A stretch of 64,000 nt of DNA from Shewanella frigidimarina (lineage in GTDB: Bacteria > Pseudomonadota > Gammaproteobacteria > Enterobacterales > Shewanellaceae), in the NCBI RefSeq assembly GCF_003797125.1, contig NZ_RKKE01000002.1, positions 347,661 to 411,660 of the forward strand. The letters run 5' to 3'. The notes under the pieces are model-generated. The model searched no databases and was not told the origin of the DNA. It saw only the letters and a list, made by a program, of their open reading frames with translations. The translations under genes and the position numbers were made by a program. Position 1 is the first letter of the stretch. The number at the start of each line of letters is the position of its first letter. Shown here in pieces: positions 36,571 through 46,281 of this stretch.

Positions 36571-37015
36571 CAGATGGCCGAGCATACAAAGATTGTACTT
36601 GCAGCATGTCACAGAAGTGTTTGCACTTGAGGTAATTCTGTCACATCCATTGTGAACCAACATCAACAATCACTAACAGTTGTCAATCCGTCAGCAACGA
36701 AGAAATAGAGCCTCGAGTATAAGCGCGGCTGTGACCGTCCATGACATGGACGTCATGGCCGAGCTTACAAGGATGTACTCGCTGCGTGTCACAGAAGCGT
36801 TTGCCCTTGAGGTGATTAGGCCACATCCATGAGCCAATATCCTCTGCACTTTTGTGTCGAAACACAGCCAGCAACAAAGAAATAGAGCCTCGAGTATAAG
36901 CGCGGCAGTGACCGGCCATGACATGGACGTCATGGCCGAGCTTACAAAGATGTACTCGCTGCTTGTCACAGAAGCGTTTGCACTTGAGGCGATTTTGCCG
37001 CATCCATGCGAGCTA
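36571..37015. repeat. Three copies of a ~177-bp repeat
   Basis: The core ATGGCCGAGC-TACAAAG-TGTAC-GC and CACAGAAGCGTTTGCACTTGAGG occurs at about 36574-36655, 36755-36825 and 36932-37005. The last two copies share an additional ~100 bases, including AATAGAGCCTCGAGTATAAG and the palindrome CCATGACATGGACGTCATGG, with a 177-base period. The first copy is shorter and more diverged, offset 181. Open frames crossing it are by-products of the repetition. Confidence 0.85.
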
Positions 37016-37073
37016 GCGAGATATCAAAAAGGTTTTAATACGCCAGTACAAAATTCTGGCCTAAAAACATTCA

Positions 37074-38651
37074 CTACACTATCGGTTGAAACGCAGTTAA
37101 CGAATCGAGCATAGTGGCATTACCTAATCCTTGTCCTGGGGCAACTGAGGTAAATTGGCTTTGTTCGCCATGTAGAGCCATATAATTTAGCAATACGGTT
37201 TCTACCAACAAGTTAACGTTATTGGCCGACGGGGCTGACGCGGTATCAACGGATGCATCGCTGCGCATAAAACCAATTTGTTGTTTTCTGGCCATTTGGT
37301 CGGCGCTGCCTCCCATTAATTGTGGTTTGCCAGACGGATTATAAACCAAAAAGAATGACGCGCCTGTTGATGAGTTATCGCCAGTCCATTCGCCTTTACC
37401 GCGCCCTTCCATTGAGTCATCGATGCGGCCATTGCTAGCAACTGAGCCATCACTAAACACGTATAACATTAACGGCATATTGCGACGTGAAGCATATTCT
37501 AAACACGCGCCCATGCAGCGACCAGCTCGTAAATCTCTTAACTCACCGGTGGCGCGCTCGCCAGTGTGATAGTCAAACCCCCCCATGGTGACCGTGCCCG
37601 CACCAGAAAAGCCATTAACCACTAACTTCATAATGGACGCTGTTTTTTGGAACTCAGACTCAGAGTCAAATTCATTAATCCCAAAAATGCCACCAGGACC
37701 GACAATATCAGGGTCTAACAATGGGTTTAATGTTGATGGGTCGCCAAAACGGTCGGCAAGGTCAGCACTTTTAACATAACCACAATTAACCAAATCTTTA
37801 ATCACATCACCGCGGGTAACTTGCGTGTTCACTGCCGCCATTTTTTGCGCGCTAATACGTTGAATACTTTCCATTACGGCCACAGCATCACGTTGCGACA
37901 ATAAACTGAATAAATCACCTACATCCACTAAACCCGTTACGTCTGAAGGGCGATCAATTTTAGTGGGCCGTTTGCTTAAATCGATAAAGTTGGTGGGCGC
38001 CATTGAATTGCCGCCGGAATCTGAGTTACGTGAGCCCACTAACGGCATTAACGAACCGTTCGCCCCTGCTGCCGCAATGGCATACATAGGATTGTGTGGA
38101 TTATTACCCGTGTCATTATCTGAGCGATTTGGGATCACAGCACCGTTGATACGCGATGCGGTATCAGATGATACTTTCTCTAAAATCCCGCGTAAAAATG
38201 CTGAGTCAGAGTGAAACGCCAGCCCTAAATCAGTATTAATAAAATCAGACATCCCCGCATTAGGGTTTGCAATAGACGGAGCCATATCACCTGGTAAACC
38301 CAGTTTGTTATAACCAGCCGTGGATAAGAAATCTTGCTGCCCGCCAGCGCCGCCAACCAACACATTAGAGCCCGCAATATTGGCACCACCGGCTAAATCG
38401 AAACTAATAAACGCAATTTTGCTCGCCCCTTGTACGCTGATGCCACAAGAGTCTCTTAATGCTTCAAGATCGGGCGATAACGCCGCATGGGCATTGTTAG
38501 GGTTAGCAAACAGGCTAAATAGTGACAAACCAGCAACTGCAGCGCCGCCTTTGTACAAGCCTGTCGAAATAAAATCTCGCCTAGTCATCGGCTTACGGTG
38601 ATCAGCAAACAACAATGGACTGTCTGGATGAAGGTGCTTAGGTCTAGTCAT
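37074..38651 (-). CDS. Tat-exported DUF1501-like protein
   Basis: A 525-residue periplasmic protein. The N-terminus has a twin-arginine signal, PMTRRDFISTGLYKGG, followed by a hydrophobic stretch ending AHA. The mature domain resembles DUF1501 (alkaline-phosphatase-like fold): FISFDLAGGANIAGS near residue 80, GGFDYHTGERATGELRDL and MLYVFSDGSVASNGR near the C-terminus, with the conserved Asp and His residues that would bind metal. It overlaps the 46-residue ORF upstream by 8 bases, and AAAGGAT lies before its ATG. It ends the minus-strand unit with the cytochrome-like genes. Substrate unknown. Confidence 0.85.
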   Translation of the reverse strand: MTRPKHLHPDSPLLFADHRKPMTRRDFISTGLYKGGAAVAGLSLFSLFANPNNAHAALSPDLEALRDSCGISVQGASKIAFISFDLAGGANIAGSNVLVGGAGGQQDFLSTAGYNKLGLPGDMAPSIANPNAGMSDFINTDLGLAFHSDSAFLRGILEKVSSDTASRINGAVIPNRSDNDTGNNPHNPMYAIAAAGANGSLMPLVGSRNSDSGGNSMAPTNFIDLSKRPTKIDRPSDVTGLVDVGDLFSLLSQRDAVAVMESIQRISAQKMAAVNTQVTRGDVIKDLVNCGYVKSADLADRFGDPSTLNPLLDPDIVGPGGIFGINEFDSESEFQKTASIMKLVVNGFSGAGTVTMGGFDYHTGERATGELRDLRAGRCMGACLEYASRRNMPLMLYVFSDGSVASNGRIDDSMEGRGKGEWTGDNSSTGASFFLVYNPSGKPQLMGGSADQMARKQQIGFMRSDASVDTASAPSANNVNLLVETVLLNYMALHGEQSQFTSVAPGQGLGNATMLDSLTAFQPIV

Positions 38652-38784
38652 TGTTGAATCCTTTTTGTGCTTGTATTACGGCTATATCAGTTGCATAAGT
38701 TAATCGTGAAACAGTCAGTCCAACAGCCATTTGCCTAAGCTGCTGCGCGGTTAATGGTATCAATCGTTTTATGTGTCGTTTCAT
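38644..38784 (-). CDS. Small ORF, 46 residues, between cytochrome and DUF1501 genes
   Basis: Starts MKRHIKRLIPLTAQQL and ends AQKGFNND. An excellent ribosome-binding site, AGGAGG, lies 7 bases before the ATG at 38784, and its stop overlaps the ATG of the DUF1501-like gene by 8 bases, so it is probably translated and coupled to it. Basic, no clear signal peptide or membrane segment. The N-terminus resembles that of the first gene of this unit (MKQRLRT), which has a near-identical GGAG-ACAGT-ATG context. No family recognised. Confidence 0.7.
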   Translation of the reverse strand: MKRHIKRLIPLTAQQLRQMAVGLTVSRLTYATDIAVIQAQKGFNND

Positions 38785-38795
38785 ACTGTCGCCTC

Positions 38796-41240
38796 CTATT
38801 GCACTAGCATCACGGCACTGGCCAATACGGCTGCGCAACTAGACTTAGCGATAGTACGGGTGCGCTCAGCAGTACAAGTGCCACTACAAACCGACAGACT
38901 GCTCACCAAGCTATCCAGCTCATTGTAAACTGAACTTTGGCTTGGCTGACTGGCTAACGATAACGGCATAAGTTGGTTAATTAATGGGTTCAATAAATTA
39001 GCGCGATTCGTCGAATTTAACGCCACACTAGGCACGGCAGTAAAGTCCACATCAGGGAACCAATTACCACGAATAGTGTTGCCTTCAATCGCAGTGTCAC
39101 AATAGGCAATGGCAAGCTGGGTAATGCCCATTTGCTGAGCTGAAATAAAGGTTTCAATATTTTCAAGACTCGGTAATTGGCGTTTAACTAATTGATAGGT
39201 GTTAAACACTTTAGTTGACTTCTGGTCAACGCCCGTCAGCATACTCATACTGTGATTGATTTCAGCAAAGTTACGCACGCCGATTTGTGCAGATTGAGTG
39301 GTTGCAGGCAACTCGGCAGGGGTAACAAATACCCCAGGTAACACCACATTGGTGTGTTCGCCTAATTGTTCAAAGGTTAAGAAAAACTCATCCAAATTAG
39401 CGCCTTTTTCAAGGGCTATAATGGTGCCTAATGCCGAGATAGAAAACGGCTCTGCAATCGCTTGCCCTGCAGATATTGATAAATCCAGATTGGCGTAGGA
39501 CTGACCTTGGGGGCTTTCTTTACCATTTATACCTATACGTAAGCCTTTTACATCAAAACTGGTGCTCACTGGCGTGCCATCAATGTTGACAATAGCAGCA
39601 TTACTGAACAGATAGCTGTAGTTATCAAACTGACTGACTTCAAACATCACATAGGTATTAGCAAGGTCAATTAAATGACTTATCGAGAACAGTAAAAAGA
39701 ACTTTTCACCGACTCCAACATTATAGTTTTGCTGTACTTGCTCAGGTGCAAGTACCCGATTATAAATGGCTAACAAGCGAATATCGCCTTGCCATACATG
39801 CTGGTTTGACGCTTCTCTACCCAAAATGAGCGCGAAGCTGTCGTCCCAATTAGCCAGTGGCGCAATGTCTTCATCGACCACATCAATCAATTGACCATTA
39901 ACGTAAATACTGCGGCCAGTCGTTGCATTGTAGGTCATCACGACATGCTGCAATGTGGCTTGTAATACTTCATCGGCATCTGGGGTACTTAAGGCTGGCT
40001 CGCCATTGGTGCTAGATACTTGCGTGCGCAGCATAAAGTCATAGTTATATTGAGTTTGACCTAAGGTAAAATTACGTGCGCTGTCTCCTGCTGAATAGGT
40101 CACTATTCTTGCTGGACCTTCTTGAGTTACATTATTAGGTGTCACCCAGGCTTCAACAGAAAGCTCACCAGTGGCAGTAATTAAATCATGCAACTTTTTA
40201 CTGTTAGCCGTACTCGCCTGCGCTTTACCGTTAGTAAACGACAAGCCCCAACTGCCCAACCAATCTACATCACCGGTTAAAGTCAAATTAGCGGCTGGAG
40301 ATATACCTGAGGTGTCATAAGCAATCGTGCCCTCACCGGTTTTAAATTGGTAAAGCGCAATCACGTCAGTTTCAAAACGGCCACCACTTGAGGCGGTAAT
40401 ACCATCGGTTAAACGCAATGACTTTGACATCACCATGTCTGGTGAAATCTCATCAAGTTCAATGCCATCACTGAGCGCCATAATCGCATCACGCATTTCA
40501 ATGCTGTCGTCTACACAATTGCTCCAACAATTATGAAACTCAGAACCTAACCGCACTACAAGCCTTGATTGCGCAGGATCATCTAAATTAATCACCCCTT
40601 TAGCCGCTTCATAAGCTTGTTCAATGTCGTTACTGGCAAAAAACGGCGACTGTGCAGCTTGCACGCCTTGGTTATGACAAGACGCACAATATTGACTCAC
40701 GATGGGATAAACGTGCTGACCAAATAAGCTGTTGTCATCTGGGAAGTTTTTACTTGAACCAGGATCACGAATAACTGGTGCGGTCAGCTCAATAGTATTG
40801 GCACTGCTAACACGTTCATCTGCCCATAATTTAATCCATTGAGTCATGGTTTCGCCGCAAGCTGAATCACTGGCGAGCCAACAATTGTGGCCACCAGCCA
40901 CTTTGCTAACCAAACGTGATGCTTTGGGGTCGGTTAAATCAACCAATGGATTCGTGGCGGCATAAGCATCATTTACATCATTGCGACTAGCAAAATAAGG
41001 CGCTTGATTACCTTCGGTATGACACGCACCGCATTTGTCTTGGGTTGAGATGTTATCCCACAATGATGCTTTGTATTTTTGAATATCAGCCGTTGCTGCT
41101 GCGGGGCCGGTATAAACGTCAGATTGCGGGGTTTGTTGCGCAGGCGGATTTTTTTCAACATCGCCACCGCCACAAGCAGAAAGCCCCAAGATTAATGAGC
41201 CAATAACAAGGCCTTTAGCCATTAAATACTTCACGGTCAT
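38796..41240 (-). CDS. LamG-domain dihaem lipoprotein
   Basis: An 814-residue lipoprotein: signal peptide with lipobox LSAC (Cys23), a low-complexity linker, two cytochrome c-type motifs CGACH (70-74) and CASCH (about 185-189), each in a similar ~100-residue repeat, then a LamG/concanavalin-like domain (about 310-510, with SVEAWVTPNN and GRSIYVNGQLID) and a long C-terminal domain. The extra cysteine pairs HNCW and SNC may stabilise the haem domains. It overlaps the upstream gene by ATGA. Probably an outer-membrane-anchored redox or binding protein. Confidence 0.85.
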   Translation of the reverse strand: MTVKYLMAKGLVIGSLILGLSACGGGDVEKNPPAQQTPQSDVYTGPAAATADIQKYKASLWDNISTQDKCGACHTEGNQAPYFASRNDVNDAYAATNPLVDLTDPKASRLVSKVAGGHNCWLASDSACGETMTQWIKLWADERVSSANTIELTAPVIRDPGSSKNFPDDNSLFGQHVYPIVSQYCASCHNQGVQAAQSPFFASNDIEQAYEAAKGVINLDDPAQSRLVVRLGSEFHNCWSNCVDDSIEMRDAIMALSDGIELDEISPDMVMSKSLRLTDGITASSGGRFETDVIALYQFKTGEGTIAYDTSGISPAANLTLTGDVDWLGSWGLSFTNGKAQASTANSKKLHDLITATGELSVEAWVTPNNVTQEGPARIVTYSAGDSARNFTLGQTQYNYDFMLRTQVSSTNGEPALSTPDADEVLQATLQHVVMTYNATTGRSIYVNGQLIDVVDEDIAPLANWDDSFALILGREASNQHVWQGDIRLLAIYNRVLAPEQVQQNYNVGVGEKFFLLFSISHLIDLANTYVMFEVSQFDNYSYLFSNAAIVNIDGTPVSTSFDVKGLRIGINGKESPQGQSYANLDLSISAGQAIAEPFSISALGTIIALEKGANLDEFFLTFEQLGEHTNVVLPGVFVTPAELPATTQSAQIGVRNFAEINHSMSMLTGVDQKSTKVFNTYQLVKRQLPSLENIETFISAQQMGITQLAIAYCDTAIEGNTIRGNWFPDVDFTAVPSVALNSTNRANLLNPLINQLMPLSLASQPSQSSVYNELDSLVSSLSVCSGTCTAERTRTIAKSSCAAVLASAVMLVQ

Positions 41241-42505
41241 TCTCCCATACAGTAGTTGCCAACTTCAGCAAACACGCGCTTAAGTTGGTAAGAGTTCTGT
41301 TTAAAAGAAGCCGTAGTAGCACTAATTTGTGCAATATCAGCTTGGCTTTCTGCATCTCGTAAACATACAGTTTTAAAAACTTTTTTGACTTGGCACTGAG
41401 CAAATGCGTTGCTGTTTGCCAACTCTTGTCCTAATGATTTAGCCCCACTACCTTGACCTGACAAACTGTTATCCCAACCCAATTTTTGATTAGGACCTTC
41501 GCGCCAGTAATTGTTCCATTTATCGTTTGGCGTTGCATAGCCAAAAGGAAAGCTGGTTGAATTGATATGATACTTACCTTGCACTCGAGTGCCGGTGGCT
41601 GGGTCGGTTTGACCGCTGGTGTTGTAAGCTATCGCACCTGCCTCACCGGTTGGATCTTGGTCACGGTTAAACTCATATTCATAATAAGCAAACGCTTGTG
41701 CCAGCGGATCCATACCACTATGACAACTTGAGCAGTTATTAATAAATAAACGGCTGTCACCACCAGGACTGCGACTCACATCTTGTCGAATACGATCGGT
41801 TGGGCGGGTGTTGTCTTTTAATGGCTCTAAATCGGTACACAAATGATTCATTAAGGTAAAACGGAACATGGCGCGGTTAGTGCCTAAATAAAAAAACTCT
41901 TTTGCCGCTGCACGGCTCGTTAACACCCCTGCGGTTGCATCCGCAGGTAATCCATTCACACTCGATTGAGTGGTGCGCTCTAAGCCGTCTTTTAAATCAA
42001 TAAATTGGTCTTCTAATGCCTGATAATGGTCATTATTATTACGATTGTAACCGGGTAAATTCAAACTGTTTTTACCCACATACACCATGTCTGCTTGCAG
42101 AATATCTCTGAAATCAACATCGTCCCTAACCGCACCAATCACTGTGGCAGAATAGTCATTTAACGGCGCAAAAATGTCTTGATCAATATTGGTCCACGGC
42201 GTAGCGAATAATTTTAGTGTAGTGGAATAAAATGCCGGCGTTTCCATGGCGAGGTATGCAGCGTCAATGGGTTTGCTGTCATCCAGTAATGCTGCCATAT
42301 TTTGCAATGTGGTTTCGGATGCTGGAACACCAGTTATGCGGTCGTGCAGTTGCTTTGCTTGCTCTAGGCTAGCCGCTACTGCATTGATCGAGAAAAGACC
42401 AAACACACCAAGTACTAAGACACTCCTAAACGCCTTAGAATGCATTGTTTTTCCATAATAAGATAATAAGCTGAAGCTTTTTACCGTACGAAGTCGTTGC
42501 TTCAT
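41237..42505 (-). CDS. Periplasmic monohaem cytochrome-like protein
   Basis: A 422-residue protein with an N-terminal hydrophobic signal segment (about residues 27-44, ending AVAA) preceded by a basic stretch; the second Met (residue 21) could be the actual start. A single haem motif CSSCH lies near residue 254, followed by MDPLAQAF, which recalls the PSD1-type DUF1588/DUF1585 cytochromes. The ribosome-binding site AAGGAG precedes the ATG at 42505. It is the first gene of the minus-strand unit and is divergent from the HzsA-like gene. Confidence 0.82.
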   Translation of the reverse strand: MKQRLRTVKSFSLLSYYGKTMHSKAFRSVLVLGVFGLFSINAVAASLEQAKQLHDRITGVPASETTLQNMAALLDDSKPIDAAYLAMETPAFYSTTLKLFATPWTNIDQDIFAPLNDYSATVIGAVRDDVDFRDILQADMVYVGKNSLNLPGYNRNNNDHYQALEDQFIDLKDGLERTTQSSVNGLPADATAGVLTSRAAAKEFFYLGTNRAMFRFTLMNHLCTDLEPLKDNTRPTDRIRQDVSRSPGGDSRLFINNCSSCHSGMDPLAQAFAYYEYEFNRDQDPTGEAGAIAYNTSGQTDPATGTRVQGKYHINSTSFPFGYATPNDKWNNYWREGPNQKLGWDNSLSGQGSGAKSLGQELANSNAFAQCQVKKVFKTVCLRDAESQADIAQISATTASFKQNSYQLKRVFAEVGNYCMGE

Positions 42506-42819
42506 ACTGTCTCCTTGTTAGCACTTGACTGCCTTACATTGAACTGACATTGAACTGACATTGATGTTGGACATGCTGAAAATCGAATGGTGCTGATTAA
42601 ATCATTCAACGGCTCACAATAAAAGTTTTTATTTTGTTAATTTTTTTGACACTTGCAGCCAATAACTTGGCGCCAAAAAAGTGTCTTGCAGCGTCAAAAT
42701 AAAGTATTCAATTATTTAATAAAAAATGTTGAAACACTGGTCCTAGAAAGCAATAATGTCAGGCGCCATCAGGTTTTGCCATGATACCCACAAAAATAAT
42801 AAATCGTTAAGGAAAACAA
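42506..42819. promoter_or_regulatory. Divergent control region of the envelope cluster
   Basis: No gene in 314 bases. CATTGAACTGA is repeated head to tail at 42537-42547 and 42548-42558 (plus a partial third copy), an 11-bp period. A second element has TTGCAGC at 42653-42659 and 42686-42692, flanked by the inverted pair TTTTGAC (42644-42650) and GTCAAAA (42693-42699). These are candidate operators. AT-rich stretches on both sides could hold promoters, but I assign none. Confidence 0.5.
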
Positions 42820-45483
42820 ATGAGGCCGACTTTGGGCTATAACATTATGATGTTTACGGTAATTACATTGTTATTAGGATGTAACACTGAGACAGCAATT
42901 AAAGATCAACAGCCTGATCCCGTTCTTGTTGAATATCCAGTAGCTTATATTGAGCGTAATTTAACAGCGGTCGATCAAACATCCGCACAATTTCAATCCC
43001 TTAATCCTGCCTATTTTAATCCTGGCGCTCAATTACTCATTAAACGCAATGCCTTCGCTGATTCACCTGCGACGAATTTAACAGCCGCCTTATTTGCAGA
43101 AGATCAGCTGATTGATATTCGCGATCTGTCAGTGTCTGACGATGGCCAACAACTGCTTATGGCCATTCGCGCACCAGAAATCGATGGTGTTGACGACGAT
43201 GAACAACCTAAATGGAATATCTGGCGTTATACAGTTGCTAGCCAAACCTTAGAACGAATTATCACGAGTGACATAACTGCTGAGCAAGGCAATGACCTAA
43301 TGCCTGCTTTTTTGCCAGACGGCAGAATTATATTTGCATCAACCAGACAACGTTTATCTCGCGCTATTTTGCTTGATGAAGGTAAACCACAATACACAGC
43401 ATTAGATGAAAGCCGCACTAATGAAACCTTTAATATCCATGTAATGGACCCAGATGGCAGCGCCATTAAGCAGTTAACCTTTAACTTAAGCCATGACTTT
43501 TACCCATTGGTACTGCAAAGCGGAAAGATTTTATACAGCCGCTGGGATCGAATGGGCGGCGGCCATGGAATTAACCTGTACCGTATGAATCCAGACGGAA
43601 CAGAAAACGAATTAGTATTTGGCTGGCATTCGCATCAATTGCCCCTTGACGGCCAAGCCGAGCCGATAGATTTCATCAAGCCACAACAATTAGCTAGCGG
43701 CGAGATATTGATGTTGTTGGCATCACAGGATGACACCAGAATTCAAAAGCGTCCGGTACTTATCAATATTGATGACTACATTGACGCTCAGCAAGCCACT
43801 GCCAATTCTGGCGCACAAGGCGAAGCGATTACAGACGCCACGTTATCAGAATTTAACTTCTCATTTTCTGCCGCATTGTCAGAAAACGGTAGAATCAATC
43901 ATTTATACCCACTACCCGATAACAGCCAGCGCTTTTTAATGAGTTGGGATTTGTGTCGTGTTGTTGTAAATGACATCGTCCGCGCCTGCGGTCAACTCAC
44001 CGCGGAGCAACTCGCTGACGATAATCTGATTCAAGCCGATCCCTTATACGAGCTATGGCTACTCAACAATGCCAACAACACCCAACAATTGGTAGCCACA
44101 ACAGCTCAAGGGACGGTGCTAACCGAATCGGTGGTGATGCAACCTAGCGCACAACCAAAAACCTTTATCGCGGACAAGGTCGTCGGCAACGAACTTGATT
44201 CACAGCTAAGTCAAGAATTGGCTGGTTCTATCCACATTCGCAGCGTATATGACTTTGATGGTATCGACACCACTGCCAACGTAGGTGGTATTAGCCGTTT
44301 AAGTGACCCATCGCAAACACCCGCAGCCAACTTACCGGCTCGCTTTTTACGGATTGTGCGTGGTGTTCCCATGCCACCCGACGATGTTAGAGACATTGCC
44401 AATACCGATTTTGGCCGCAGTAATAACCAACTCATGCGCGAAATTGTCGGTTATAGCCCAATTCAACCCGATGGTTCAGTCAAAATAAAAGTGCCTGCTA
44501 ATGTCCCATTGGCCATCAGTGTGTTAGATATCAATGGTCAGCGTATTGGCGGACGCCACAATCAATGGATCACGTTAACGCCGGGTGAAACCCTAGAATG
44601 TACCGGCTGTCATACTGCTAACAGTCAACTGCCTCATGACCGACTCGACGCCCAGGCCCCTAGCATTAATACCGGAGCCGCGGGTGGTTCTGCCTACCCT
44701 AATGCCACGAGTAATATCATTCCTGCGCAAGGACAAACCATGGCCGAAGCCAATGACATGGTCAATGGCCTTGCCGAGCTTAGCGACAGTATTAAATATC
44801 AAGATATTTGGACTAACCCAGTATTGTCTGCCGTTAATCCAAATGTTGAATACAGTTACAGTAATTTGGCCACACCGGCGCCTAATGGTAGCGAATGCTT
44901 TGACAATTGGACGCCCTATTGCCGCATTCAAATCAATTATGTTGAACATATTCAACCGCTGTGGGACTTAGCTCGACCCGTTATAGACGCAACAACTCAA
45001 ATAAACGTTGCCGATAACACTTGTACCAGTTGCCATAATATCGTCGATGCCGATGCCGATGGCGCGGCGCAAGTGCCTGCGGGACAGTTGTCGTTAATCA
45101 ATTCACCTTCAAGCGATCAAGCTGCACACTTAACCTCATACCGTGAACTGTTTTTTAACGATGTTCAGCAAGAAGAAGTCGATGGTATTTTAATCGATAA
45201 ATTAGTTGAAGTGCTTGATGCCGATGGCAACGTAGTTTATCAAGTAGACAGTAATGGTGAGCTTATTCTTGACGCTGACGGTAACCCTATCCCAGTGTTA
45301 ACCACAGTCAATGTGCCCGCTATTTTATCGACTAATGGCGCGCGTTCAAGTAACACATTTTTTGAGGTGATGAATAACACCACTCATCAAAATATGCTGT
45401 CGGCCGATGAGCTCAAATTACTTAACGAATGGTTAGACATTGGCGCGCAATATTACAACACGCCATTTTACTCACAGGACTAA
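42820..45483 (+). CDS. HzsA-related dihaem lipoprotein with beta-propeller
   Basis: An 887-residue protein with lipobox LLGC (Cys21). Residues ~90-420 contain PD40/TolB-like propeller repeats (LSVSDDGQQLLMAI, MPAFLPDGRIIFASTR, IHVMDPDGSAIKQLTFN). The C-terminal half is like the middle domain of hydrazine synthase alpha, with CTGCH (594-598) and CTSCH (735-739) haem motifs. Such HzsA-like proteins occur in many bacteria that do not make hydrazine, so the name indicates homology only. AAGGAAAAC lies before the ATG. First gene of the plus-strand unit. Confidence 0.85.
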   Translation: MRPTLGYNIMMFTVITLLLGCNTETAIKDQQPDPVLVEYPVAYIERNLTAVDQTSAQFQSLNPAYFNPGAQLLIKRNAFADSPATNLTAALFAEDQLIDIRDLSVSDDGQQLLMAIRAPEIDGVDDDEQPKWNIWRYTVASQTLERIITSDITAEQGNDLMPAFLPDGRIIFASTRQRLSRAILLDEGKPQYTALDESRTNETFNIHVMDPDGSAIKQLTFNLSHDFYPLVLQSGKILYSRWDRMGGGHGINLYRMNPDGTENELVFGWHSHQLPLDGQAEPIDFIKPQQLASGEILMLLASQDDTRIQKRPVLINIDDYIDAQQATANSGAQGEAITDATLSEFNFSFSAALSENGRINHLYPLPDNSQRFLMSWDLCRVVVNDIVRACGQLTAEQLADDNLIQADPLYELWLLNNANNTQQLVATTAQGTVLTESVVMQPSAQPKTFIADKVVGNELDSQLSQELAGSIHIRSVYDFDGIDTTANVGGISRLSDPSQTPAANLPARFLRIVRGVPMPPDDVRDIANTDFGRSNNQLMREIVGYSPIQPDGSVKIKVPANVPLAISVLDINGQRIGGRHNQWITLTPGETLECTGCHTANSQLPHDRLDAQAPSINTGAAGGSAYPNATSNIIPAQGQTMAEANDMVNGLAELSDSIKYQDIWTNPVLSAVNPNVEYSYSNLATPAPNGSECFDNWTPYCRIQINYVEHIQPLWDLARPVIDATTQINVADNTCTSCHNIVDADADGAAQVPAGQLSLINSPSSDQAAHLTSYRELFFNDVQQEEVDGILIDKLVEVLDADGNVVYQVDSNGELILDADGNPIPVLTTVNVPAILSTNGARSSNTFFEVMNNTTHQNMLSADELKLLNEWLDIGAQYYNTPFYSQD

Positions 45484-45540
45484 CAAAGCATGCCACAAGC
45501 AAAACCATAGGTTTGCTTCATGACTTTGCGATAGGGAATT

Positions 45541-46281
45541 ATGCAAACATATTTACGAAACACCTTTTTGCTACTGACAATACTGTGTTTAAGCCCCGTA
45601 TTACAGGCCGACGACAACCCAAGTTTGCGTATCGATGTGCCCTTTATTGAGCTACATTCTGGGCCAAGTGCTGGCTACCCTGTGGTGTCGATTATCGAAA
45701 AAAATGACATAGTCACAGTGCTGCTTAAGCGTACGTCCTGGTTAAAAGTGCAAAACAAACGTGGCGTTGAAGGTTGGTTTCATGAAGATAACCTAAAAGG
45801 TTTATCCCAAGATGGCCAAGCCATTGATACCAATTTAATCACAGATCAAGACGTCATCAATCGTCAAATAGAAGCCGGTGTCATGTACGGCGATTTAGAA
45901 GGTGCCAATTTTTACAATATCTATGCAGGCTATGCATTTACCCCCGTATTTAGTGCTGAAATATCAGCGGGCAAAGCACTGGGGAGCATTTCAGACAGTG
46001 ATGTATTTGAAGTCATGCTGTTTAGCCAACCTCTACCCGACTTAATCGTAGTGCCATACATTGGCGTTGGCGCGGGGATCATTAATACCGAGCCCCATAG
46101 TGTGTTAGCCGACACCGAATCGCGTCGCAGCACCTTAATGAGTGCTGCGGTTGGGATTAAATATCACCTTGCACGTAATTTTTTATTACGAGCCGAATAT
46201 AAACTCTCGTTAGCCTTAACCGACCGAGATGAAAATGAAGAGATCCAAACATGGAAAATAGGATTCAGCGTATTTTTTTAG
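45541..46281 (+). CDS. SH3-domain outer-membrane beta-barrel protein
   Basis: A 246-residue exported protein: signal peptide (1-23, cleavage after LQA), a bacterial SH3-like domain (about 28-90, with LHSGPSAGYPVVSII and VEGWFHEDNL), then an eight-strand-type barrel (about 110-246) ending in GFSVFF, with the C-terminal Phe typical of BAM substrates. Overlaps the next gene by 31 bases. The SH3 part may bind peptidoglycan or a partner in the periplasm. Confidence 0.83.
   Translation: MQTYLRNTFLLLTILCLSPVLQADDNPSLRIDVPFIELHSGPSAGYPVVSIIEKNDIVTVLLKRTSWLKVQNKRGVEGWFHEDNLKGLSQDGQAIDTNLITDQDVINRQIEAGVMYGDLEGANFYNIYAGYAFTPVFSAEISAGKALGSISDSDVFEVMLFSQPLPDLIVVPYIGVGAGIINTEPHSVLADTESRRSTLMSAAVGIKYHLARNFLLRAEYKLSLALTDRDENEEIQTWKIGFSVFF

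Noticed and set aside
36683..37003. Cys/His-rich 106- and 92-codon frames over the 177-bp repeats
   Set aside because: The repeated peptide pattern is produced by the DNA repeat in two frames at once, and there is no ribosome-binding site.
36571..37015. CRISPR array
   Set aside because: Only three copies, long units of about 177 bp with no spacer structure, and no cas genes in the window.
42820..45483. True hydrazine synthase subunit
   Set aside because: Only the HzsA-like middle domain and two CxxCH motifs match; no HzsB/HzsC or anammox genes are visible, so the name would overstate function.
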